Below are positions 57,733 through 64,000 of a DNA stretch of 64,000 bases, one piece after another. Every line of letters begins with the position of its first letter. Position 1 is the first letter of the stretch. Position numbers and translations under genes: made by a program. The notes beneath the pieces are model-generated. The model ran no database searches. It was given only the letters and a program-made list of their open reading frames with translations, and had not been told where the DNA came from. The stretch is taken from NCBI RefSeq assembly GCF_001715295.1, contig NZ_MDKB01000004.1, positions 466,788-530,787 on the forward strand. Reading direction: 5' to 3'. This DNA is from Streptomyces griseus. GTDB taxonomy: Bacteria > Actinomycetota > Actinomycetes > Streptomycetales > Streptomycetaceae.

Positions 57733-59238
57733 TCAGTGGCTGCCGGCGAGTTCGCCGGTGAGCTTGCCGTAGAGGTCGGCGCTCAGGTCGTTCAGCCCGG
57801 TGATGTCCACGGTCTTGCCGCGCTGGGCGTACTTGGTCTCGATCGCGTCCAGGGCGGCCACTGAGGAGGCGTCCCAGACGTGGGCCTCGGACAGGTCGAT
57901 GACGATCTTGTCCGGGTCGCCCGCGTAGTCGAACTGGCCGACGAGGTCGTTGGAGGAGGCGAAGAACAGCTCGCCGGTGACCCGGTGGACGACCGTGGTG
58001 CCGTCGGGGTCGAGGACGCTGTGCACGCGGGCGAGGTGGGCGACGCGCCGGGCGAAGATGACCATGGCGGTGAGGGAGCCGATGACGACGCCGATGGCGA
58101 GGTTGGCGGTCGCGACCACCACGATCACGGTGACGGCCATGACGGCGATCTCGCCGGCGGGCATTCGCTTGAGCGTCTTCGGCGCGACGGAGTGCCAGTC
58201 GAAGGTGGCGAAGGACACCATGACCATGACGGCGACCAGGGCGGCCATGGGGATGTCGGAGACGACCGGGCCGAAGGCGATGCACAGCACCATCAGGAAC
58301 ACGCCCGCCAGGAAGGTCGAGACACGGGTGCGGGCGCCGGAGACCTTCACGTTGATCATGGTCTGGCCGATCATGGCGCAGCCGCCCATGCCGCCGAAGA
58401 AGCCGGTGACGATGTTGGCGATGCCCTGGCCGATGGACTCCCGGGTCTTGGAGGAGTGGGTGTCGGTGATGTCGTCGACCAGCTTCGCCGTCATCAGTGA
58501 CTCCATCAGGCCGACCAGCGCCATCGCGAACGCGTACGGGGCGATCGTCGTCAGGGTGTCCAGGGTGAACGGCACGTCCGGCAGTCCCGGCACGGGCAGG
58601 GAGGACGGCAGGGCGCCCTTGTCGCCGACGGTCGGCACCGCGATTCCGGCCGAGACCGTGATGACGGTGAGGATGACGATCGAGACGAGCGGGGCCGGAA
58701 TCACCTTGGTGACCTTCGGGAAGAACACCATGAGCGCAAGCCCGCCGATGATCAGCGGATACACCGCCCACGGCACGTCGTGCATCTCGGGGACCTGGGC
58801 CATGAAGATCAGGATCGCGAGCGCGTTGACGAAGCCGACCATCACCGAGCGCGGCACGAACCGCATCAGCTTCGCCACCCCGAGCGCTCCGAGCGCGACC
58901 TGGATGACGCCGGCGAGGATGACCGCGGCGATCAGGTAGCCCAGGCCGTGCTCACGGTTGAGGGGGGCGATGACGAGGGCGACGGCGCCGGTGGCGGCGG
59001 AGATCATCGCGCGGCGGCCACCGACGATCGAGATGACCACGGCCATGGTGAACGAGGCGAACAGACCGATGGCCGGGTCGACCCCGGCGATGATCGAGAA
59101 CGAGATCGCCTCCGGGATCAGGGCCAGAGCGACAACCAGGCCGGCCAGGACCTCGGTGCGCCAGACCTTGGGGTTGTTCAGCCAGTCGGGCTTGAGGCCG
59201 CGCAGTCGCGCGGCGGGAGTCACAGCAGCAGAAGACAA
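57733..59238 (-). CDS. SulP-family anion transporter with STAS domain
   Basis: A membrane protein of about 501 aa. The N-terminal transport domain starts RTEVLAGLVVALALIPEAIS and has roughly 10-12 hydrophobic segments, with GGMGGCAMIGQTMINVKVSG in the family-conserved region. The C-terminal STAS domain, VHRVTGELFFASSNDLVGQF onward, covers about residues 390-495. SulP proteins carry sulfate, bicarbonate or dicarboxylates with Na+ or H+. The start is uncertain: TTG 59238 gives the homologue-like SSAAVTPAARLRGLKPDW, while GTG codons further in also exist. A MerR gene with a 24-bp palindrome is divergent and may regulate it. Confidence 0.9.
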   Translation of the reverse strand: MSSAAVTPAARLRGLKPDWLNNPKVWRTEVLAGLVVALALIPEAISFSIIAGVDPAIGLFASFTMAVVISIVGGRRAMISAATGAVALVIAPLNREHGLGYLIAAVILAGVIQVALGALGVAKLMRFVPRSVMVGFVNALAILIFMAQVPEMHDVPWAVYPLIIGGLALMVFFPKVTKVIPAPLVSIVILTVITVSAGIAVPTVGDKGALPSSLPVPGLPDVPFTLDTLTTIAPYAFAMALVGLMESLMTAKLVDDITDTHSSKTRESIGQGIANIVTGFFGGMGGCAMIGQTMINVKVSGARTRVSTFLAGVFLMVLCIAFGPVVSDIPMAALVAVMVMVSFATFDWHSVAPKTLKRMPAGEIAVMAVTVIVVVATANLAIGVVIGSLTAMVIFARRVAHLARVHSVLDPDGTTVVHRVTGELFFASSNDLVGQFDYAGDPDKIVIDLSEAHVWDASSVAALDAIETKYAQRGKTVDITGLNDLSADLYGKLTGELAGSH

Positions 59239-59556
59239 GGAGACGCGTACCTGTCGTGCTCGGGCACACCGCCACATGGGCCGGGGCGTGCGGGAAGGGG
59301 CGCGGGAGACCGTCCGGCATCCTGCGGGCGGCCCGAGGGCGGGCCGGGAAGTCGTGGAGGACGCGAGCCTCGGGGCCTGGGCGGTGCCCGGCCGGGCGGT
59401 CACATCCGAGGGCGAAGGATCACGGCGGGCAGGGGGCGGCGATCAGCGTCATGGGCTCGCGCACGCTTTCTCCTGCAAGAATCGGATCTTCGCCGGGGGC
59501 GCCATCGGCCCCGGAACGGCAGCAGCGGGCGGCAGGGGCCGCCTCACCATCATCAA
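59239..59556. other. Long leader region between sulP and merR
   Basis: About 320 bp without a convincing gene. The right end meets the MerR-type palindrome at 59557. No riboswitch-like fold was recognised by eye. Confidence 0.35.
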
Positions 59557-59580
59557 CTCTACCCTAACGTTAGGGTAGAG
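59557..59580. promoter_or_regulatory. Perfect 24-bp palindrome, MerR operator
   Basis: CTCTACCCTAAC (59557-59568) is followed directly by its exact complement (59569-59580). The site is 58 bp before GTG 59638. Long, centred palindromes of this sort are typical MerR-family sites lying in the promoter spacer. Confidence 0.8.
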
Positions 59581-59637
59581 GTTGGTCGGTCGCACGGGAC
59601 GCGGCTCGCCACGACGGGAAGGGCCAAGGACACGGAC

Positions 59638-60051
59638 GTGGACGACACACACATGCAGATCGGCGAGGTCGCCGCACGGACGGAGCTGTCGCTGCGCACC
59701 ATCCGGCACTACGAGGAGACCGGCCTGGTCATCCCCTCCGCCCGGTCCCAGGGCGGGTTCCGCCTCTACACCGAGACCGACGTCGCCCGGCTCATGGTGA
59801 TCCGCCGGATGAAGCCGCTCGGCTTCACGCTGGAGCAGATGCGCGACCTCCTGGACGCCACCGACCGCCTGGACAGCGGCGACCCTCTCGATGCCGGCGA
59901 GCGCGAGGCGCTGCTGGAGCGGGTGCAGACCTACCGGCAGGCCGCCGCCGAGCAGGTGCAGAAACTGCGCGTCCAGCTGGAACGCGCCGAGGACTTCGCC
60001 GCCACTCTGAGCGCCCACCTGGAGCAGAACACTCCGGCCCCCCGCGTCTAA
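59638..60051 (+). CDS. MerR-family regulator truncated at its C-terminus by a MITE
   Basis: A 137-aa MerR protein: HTH and wing MQIGEVAARTELSLRTIRHY and SQGGFRLYTETDVARLMVIR, then a dimerisation helix (ALLERVQTYRQAAAEQVQKL). GTG 59638 has AAGGA seven bases upstream; ATG 59653 is the alternative. The stop codon TAA at 60049-60051 consists of the TA target duplication plus the first base of MITE copy C, so the original end of the gene has been replaced. Most of the protein looks intact. No metal-binding Cys pattern is seen. Confidence 0.87.
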   Translation: MDDTHMQIGEVAARTELSLRTIRHYEETGLVIPSARSQGGFRLYTETDVARLMVIRRMKPLGFTLEQMRDLLDATDRLDSGDPLDAGEREALLERVQTYRQAAAEQVQKLRVQLERAEDFAATLSAHLEQNTPAPRV

Positions 60052-60212
60052 GGGCTGTCCCGCAATTCCCGGCGGGCGCGCGACGACAGCTACGGCACCT
60101 CGCCGCGTTGTCAGGACGTCCACATACATCCAGTATGCGGACGTCCCTCCGCCTTGCGATGCACCGTATCTGACGCCGCACGCTGATCCACCGGGAATTG
60201 CGGGACAGCCCT
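60051..60212 (+). mobile_element. MITE copy C (162 bp)
   Basis: Ends AGGGCTGTCCCGCAATTCCC and its perfect complement, flanked by TA at 60049-60050 and 60213-60214. Same length and orientation as copy B. It holds no transposase frame. Confidence 0.87.
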
Positions 60213-60214
60213 TA

Positions 60215-60431
60215 GGTTTTGATCATGAGAAGCATCGCGAGCCGATCACCCACCTGCCCGGGTGCCGACCCGGCGGAGGCGCGTTCCTCGGCGAGCGGCC
60301 CGGTCATCCACTCAACGCAACGTTCAAGGACTCGCCCGGCGACAGCGAGTTCGTCCCGCTCGGCCCGTCTGTGATCGTGGATGCGAGTGCCCTTCGTCCG
60401 CGCACCGACCCACCTTCATCACTGCACCTAC
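60215..60431. other. Unassigned coding-like scrap
   Basis: The plus strand right of the MITE reads FLGERPGHPLNATFKDSPGD and SEFVPLGPSVIVDA with GC-rich third positions, but no start and no recognised family. It might be the displaced flank of an interrupted gene. Confidence 0.3.
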
Positions 60432-61268
60432 TCATGTGAGGGCCATCGTCGCCTGCCACGCGCCTGGACTCATACGTGTCGCCTTCCGGAAGAACACGGA
60501 GAAGTTGGACGCGTCGGAGAAGCCGAGCCTGTCGGCGCAGCGGGCCGCTGTGAGGCGGTCGTGCGCGAGGAGCCGTTTGGCTTCCAGGACGATCCGGTCG
60601 ACGATGTACCCCTTCGCCGTGCGGCCACTGACCTGCTGCACCGCTCGTGACAGGGTGCGGGGCGCGTATCCCAGCGCACGTGCGTAGTAGCCGGCGTCGT
60701 GATGTTCCCGGAAGTGCGCTTCGACGCTGGACCGGAACAGCTGGAACAGCCGGAACGCCGGATGTGAGATCTGCGCTTGGGCGTGCGGTGGCCGGAGCCG
60801 GGCGATCAGCGCGGAGAGCAGGATGTCGGGCAGCTCCCCCGAGAGGTCCCCAGGTGGGGCGGATGTCTCAAGGAGGAGGTGGTTGCGTGCGGCGTCCACG
60901 AACGGCCAGTCGGCGTCAGGAATGCTCCATTGCGCGACCAGGTCCGGGGACGCGACGAGTTCACGGGTGGCGTGGGTGACCGGAGCGGTCGGCACGGACA
61001 GCACGAGGTGTCCCGTCACGTCTGCGATGTCATCCCATCGGTGCACCGCGCCGGGAGGGATCCATACCGCGGACCGCTCCTCGAGCCGGTGCTGGAGGAA
61101 GTCCACCGTGACGGAGCCGTGCCCGGCGTCGATGAGGGCGAGGACATGGAAGTCGGCACGCTGCGTACCGCCGTCGTTCAGATCGCGCAGGCGCCCGAAC
61201 GTCATCGTCTCGACCGTGGCGGCACGGCGCTCTGCGGGCTCGTAGGCCATCTGCCGGATCGCGGTCAT
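60432..61268 (-). CDS. AraC-family regulator
   Basis: A 278-aa AraC protein. A cupin-like sensor occupies the N-terminal half (SAVWIPPGAVHRWDDIADVT), and two HTHs occupy the last 100 residues, including LSRAVQQVSGRTAKGYIVDR and TAARCADRLGFSDASNFSVF FRKATRMSPGAW. ATG 61268 is chosen over an in-frame ATG at 61301. It is divergent from an alpha/beta hydrolase gene 111 bp away, the probable target. Confidence 0.9.
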   Translation of the reverse strand: MTAIRQMAYEPAERRAATVETMTFGRLRDLNDGGTQRADFHVLALIDAGHGSVTVDFLQHRLEERSAVWIPPGAVHRWDDIADVTGHLVLSVPTAPVTHATRELVASPDLVAQWSIPDADWPFVDAARNHLLLETSAPPGDLSGELPDILLSALIARLRPPHAQAQISHPAFRLFQLFRSSVEAHFREHHDAGYYARALGYAPRTLSRAVQQVSGRTAKGYIVDRIVLEAKRLLAHDRLTAARCADRLGFSDASNFSVFFRKATRMSPGAWQATMALT

Positions 61269-61379
61269 GTGTCCAGTTTCCACCATCAGGAGAGCAGTCA
61301 CACCGATGCCCCGCCTGGGTGCGGAAGTTTCAATGGATGCACAGGGAAATCACCCGCAACAGTGACCAGGAGAGCCACG

Positions 61380-62156
61380 ATGACTGCAACGCAGCCGACG
61401 CCACTGCCCGTTTACGACCACCGGACGGGGACCGGACCCACCCTGGTGTTCCTGCACTACTGGGGTGGTTCCGCGCGCACGTGGGACCTCGTCGTCGACC
61501 GCCTCCCGGGCCGTGACGTACTCACGATCGACTTCCGAGGATGGAGCCGGTCCAGCCGTCTCCCCGGCCCCTACACTCTCGGTCAGCTCGCCGACGACAC
61601 GCTCGCCGTACTCGCCGACGCGGGCATCACCGACCATGTCCTCGTCGGGCATTCGATGGGGGGCAAGGTCGCGCAACTGGTCGCGGCAACCCGGCCCGCC
61701 GGCCTGCGCGGCATCGTCCTCGTCGGCTCCGGCCCGGCGAAGCCCGCCGCACAGATCACTTCTGAGTACCGGGAAGCCCTTTCCCACGCCTATGACTCCG
61801 ACGAGTCCGTAGCCGCGGCACGGGACCACATCCTCACCGCAACCGAGCTGCCCCCGTCGATCAAGGCACAGGTCGCGACCGATTCGCGAGCCGGCGTCGA
61901 CGCCGGCCGCACCGAGTGGCCGCTCCGCGGTATCGCGGAGGACATCACCGAGCACACCCGCATGGTCGGCGTTCCCGCCCTCGTCGTCGCCGGAGAGAAC
62001 GACCAGGTCGAGCCCGTCGACGTGCTTCGCGACAACCTTGTTCCCTACCTCTTCCAGGCCGAGTTCACGGTGATACCGGCCACCGGTCACCTGATCCCGC
62101 TGGAAGCTCCGGCCGCCCTCGTCGATGCCCTTACGGCCTTCGCACCAGCAGCCTGA
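61380..62156 (+). CDS. Alpha/beta hydrolase
   Basis: A 258-aa hydrolase. The oxyanion region is LVFLHYWGGSARTWDLV, the nucleophile Ser lies in VLVGHSMGGKVAQLVA, the acid in VVAGENDQVEPVDVL and the His in IPATGHLIPLEAP. AGGAGAG precedes ATG 61380. Members include esterases, haloperoxidase-like and lactone hydrolases; specificity cannot be set. Control by the divergent AraC regulator is likely. Confidence 0.9.
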   Translation: MTATQPTPLPVYDHRTGTGPTLVFLHYWGGSARTWDLVVDRLPGRDVLTIDFRGWSRSSRLPGPYTLGQLADDTLAVLADAGITDHVLVGHSMGGKVAQLVAATRPAGLRGIVLVGSGPAKPAAQITSEYREALSHAYDSDESVAAARDHILTATELPPSIKAQVATDSRAGVDAGRTEWPLRGIAEDITEHTRMVGVPALVVAGENDQVEPVDVLRDNLVPYLFQAEFTVIPATGHLIPLEAPAALVDALTAFAPAA

Positions 62157-62326
62157 CCATCTGCGCGCCCTGACGACAGATCACCCCCTGATCACGAGCC
62201 GGACACCCTGCCCGTGCAACAGCCGGCGGCCGAGGGCCGAACATCCCGCGCGTCGGTACGCACCCGATGTCACACTGCACTCTCTGCGTGGTGCCTACTC
62301 GACCGCCTATCGCTGCTGTTCAGGCG

Positions 62327-63169
62327 TTACTGCATCCACTCGTACGCGTGATCGGAGACGAATTCGGCGAAAGCGCGCGGCGGACGGCCGGTCAGTTCGA
62401 GCACCGCGGTGCTGACCTGGTCTTCGCGCCCCTCCTTGATGCCGCGCTCGACGGCGGCAAGCGCGGCGGCGAACTCGGTCGGCATTCCGGAGGCGCGGTA
62501 GGCGGCAGCCTGTTCCTCCTCCGTAACACGCTCCACCCGAACCTGTCTGCCGGTCCGCGCGGTGATGATCTGCGCGGCCTGTGGGTAGCTCATCCCGTGC
62601 GGTCCGGTCATCAGGTAGTCGCTTCGAGCGTCCACCCCCGGGTCGGCCAACAGCGCGGCAGCACCGGCCGCGATGTCCCGCGCATCGACCCACCCCAGCT
62701 TGCCGTCACCGGCTGCGGTGCGGATCTCGCCGAGTCGATGGATCCCCTCGGCCAGGGGGTGCGGGCGCAGGAAGTTCTGCATGAACCCGGACGCGCGGAG
62801 TACGACACCTCCGGGCTGAGCCCGAACCTGAGCGGCCACCTCCAGAGCGCTGGGCGCATTCGGCAGCACAATGGCGGAGCCGAGCATCACGATTCGCCGG
62901 ACACCGGCTCGCTGCGCTCGGCGCAGGAAGGGGTCGACCAGCGGCAGCGGGTCCACGCTCTCCACCGGCGGAAGCAGGAAGACCCGGTCCATCCCGTCGA
63001 GCGCGGGTCCGAATGTGGTCGGGTCACTCCAGTCGAAGCGGATCGCATCAGGATCGGCCGCGGTCGGGTTCCGGCTGGCTTCCCGAGCCGGCACACCGGC
63101 GTTGCGGAGCTCCCGCACCAGCGTCCTGCCCGTCCGGCCGGTGCCCCCGGTCACCAGCACCCCGGCCAT
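62327..63169 (-). CDS. NmrA-like NAD(P)H-binding protein
   Basis: A 280-aa atypical SDR: cofactor loop GVLVTGGTGRTGRTLVRELR, then RFDWSDPTTFGPALDGMDRV and VVLRASGFMQNF. No classical Tyr-x-x-x-Lys is visible. ATG 63169 shares its last-base overlap with the SnoaL stop (TGATG), so the two are cotranscribed. Proteins of this kind reduce quinones or act as redox sensors. A divergent MmyB-like regulator lies beyond the SnoaL gene. Confidence 0.88.
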   Translation of the reverse strand: MAGVLVTGGTGRTGRTLVRELRNAGVPAREASRNPTAADPDAIRFDWSDPTTFGPALDGMDRVFLLPPVESVDPLPLVDPFLRRAQRAGVRRIVMLGSAIVLPNAPSALEVAAQVRAQPGGVVLRASGFMQNFLRPHPLAEGIHRLGEIRTAAGDGKLGWVDARDIAAGAAALLADPGVDARSDYLMTGPHGMSYPQAAQIITARTGRQVRVERVTEEEQAAAYRASGMPTEFAAALAAVERGIKEGREDQVSTAVLELTGRPPRAFAEFVSDHAYEWMQ

Positions 63170-63612
63170 CAGACGTCCTCCCTTTCCAGTGAGTCGATCA
63201 GCCCGGCGAGACCCCCGGCAGCGGCGGCCGCCGACAGCGGGCTCCAATAGTCCCGGAACAGAGCGATCAGCCCGTCGCGGACCGTGAGAACCACGATGTA
63301 GTCCAGGCGGTAAGGCCGGGAGGTGGCCACGGTGCGGCCGGTGGCCGTCCACTCCACGACGACGGTGTTCGTTCGATCCGTGGGTCGCACGGTCAGTGCG
63401 GTCACCTCCTTCATGTCCATCAGCTCCGGATAGTGGGCGAGGTAGGCACGTACCTCCTCACGTCCGCGGAGAACGCGGGGGGAACTCCCGGCCGCGAAGG
63501 GGAATTCCGCAATTCCGTCAGACGCCCACAGATCTGCCACGGCATTCATGTCTTTGACCAGCATCAGATCGATCATGCGGCGAAAAGTTTCCTCAGGGGT
63601 CCTGGACACCAT
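63169..63612 (-). CDS. SnoaL-like protein
   Basis: A 147-aa NTF2/SnoaL-fold protein: TFRRMIDLMLVKDMNAVADL, FPFAAGSSPRVLRGREEVRA and DYIVVLTVRDGLIALFRDYW. It is the first gene of a pair with the NmrA-like gene, coupled by TGATG. These stand opposite an MmyB-like HTH gene, a common Streptomyces arrangement in which the regulator controls the redox pair. Confidence 0.88.
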   Translation of the reverse strand: MVSRTPEETFRRMIDLMLVKDMNAVADLWASDGIAEFPFAAGSSPRVLRGREEVRAYLAHYPELMDMKEVTALTVRPTDRTNTVVVEWTATGRTVATSRPYRLDYIVVLTVRDGLIALFRDYWSPLSAAAAAGGLAGLIDSLEREDV

Positions 63613-63738
63613 TTCTCCTCGTAGTCAACAGACCGGCCATGCCACCCTGCACAGCAGATGCGTGGGCGCGGAACGGACAGCTGAGCCCCGGACCGACAGT
63701 GCGAGGATCAGCCGTCCCTGCTGTGACAGGATGAAAGA

Positions 63739-64000
63739 ATGAGCAGTCAGGAACTCGCAGCCTTTCTCCGCCGGCGCCGCGAGGAACTGCGACCGGAAGA
63801 TGTGCCGGTCGAAGCGACGTCTCCACCAGGCCGGCGCGCCCGTCGCACACCTGGACTGCGGCGCGAGGAGGTAGCCGCCCTGGCACAGGTGTCGGTGAGC
63901 TACTACGAACGGCTGGAACAGGCACGGGCACCCCGGCCCTCACCGCAGGTGCTGGTCGCGCTGGCGACGGCCCTCCGGCTCACCGAAGCGGAGCGTGACC
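63739..64000 (+). CDS. MmyB-like XRE regulator, 3' end outside window
   Basis: The first 87 codons are visible: ELAAFLRRRREELRPEDV, then GLRREEVAALAQVSVSYYER LEQARAPRPSPQVL. This is the HTH of MmyB-type regulators, whose C-terminal PAS-like ligand domain would lie beyond 64000. ATG 63739 follows AGGATGAAAGA. It is divergent from the SnoaL/NmrA pair. Confidence 0.9.
   Translation, partial: MSSQELAAFLRRRREELRPEDVPVEATSPPGRRARRTPGLRREEVAALAQVSVSYYERLEQARAPRPSPQVLVALATALRLTEAERD

Noticed and set aside
57880..59637. Plus-strand open frames opposite the SulP gene
   Set aside because: They are His/Asp/Gly-rich and complementary to transmembrane codons, without starts supported by ribosome-binding sites. 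Only the distal part that is MerR was kept.
14606..60212. CRISPR array or tandem repeats as an explanation for the repeated 160-bp sequences
   Set aside because: Only three dispersed copies exist, with inverted ends and TA duplications, so they are transposon-like, not an array.
1..64000. tRNA, rRNA or an origin of replication
   Set aside because: No cloverleaf-like segment, rRNA-like stretch, dnaA-box cluster or telomere-like palindrome set was recognised on reading. A tRNAscan or Rfam run would be needed to exclude small RNAs.

Overview
The window looks like chromosome of a Streptomyces or close actinomycete. G+C is very high and concentrated at third codon positions, GTG starts are common, and neighbouring genes overlap by ATGA, GTGA or TGATG. 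The many regulators and the dense load of decayed insertion sequences suggest an accessory region such as a chromosome arm. No rRNA, tRNA or CRISPR array was seen. All calls come from reading the sequence; no database search was run.

Layout. 0-5 kb: end of a phosphodiesterase-like protein, a GNAT gene killed by two in-frame stops, a cynR/cynT/cynS cyanate unit, and an acetolactate-synthase remnant. 5-10 kb: a TetR repressor beside a frameshifted ATPase gene, with five copies of one operator spread to a DUF1348 gene, then a chloroperoxidase-like hydrolase and a frameshifted dps. 10-16 kb: a scrambled ABC ATPase with its intact permease, a dienelactone-hydrolase-like gene, the first of three MITE copies, and a metallo-beta-lactamase gene. 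16-23 kb: LysR and LacI regulators among fragments of at least five transposase families, and a large TPR/Ser-Thr kinase.

23.4-30.4 kb: a compact pentose operon (kinase, permease, lipoprotein, ATPase, pyranase, DeoC-like aldolase, GntR), probably for 2-deoxyribose or a relative. 31-36.7 kb: an unassigned catabolic set (two SnoaL-like proteins, an FAD flavoprotein, two SDRs, an MHS transporter) facing an IclR gene. 37.8-43 kb: a second IclR and the homogentisate operon hmgA-fahA-scoA-scoB, which ends in acetoacetyl-CoA. These two blocks may form one pathway.

43.4-55.5 kb: small regulator/enzyme pairs whose operators are visible: TetR with a TetX-like monooxygenase, an XRE-MarR fusion with an NmrA-like reductase, a cupin regulator with an efflux pump and methyltransferase, and Rrf2 with an SDR. 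Fragments of a Tn3-type resolvase and transposase lie at 48.4 and 53.7 kb. 55.6-60.2 kb: a MerR protein fused to two DNA sliding-clamp domains with a coupled TPR gene (the most unusual locus here), a SulP transporter, and a MerR gene whose stop codon is supplied by a MITE. 60.4-64 kb: AraC, an alpha/beta hydrolase, an NmrA/SnoaL pair, and the start of an MmyB-like regulator.

Many genes differ from an intact frame by one base, often in a homopolymer. This can be real decay or consensus error, and it affects several pseudogene calls.
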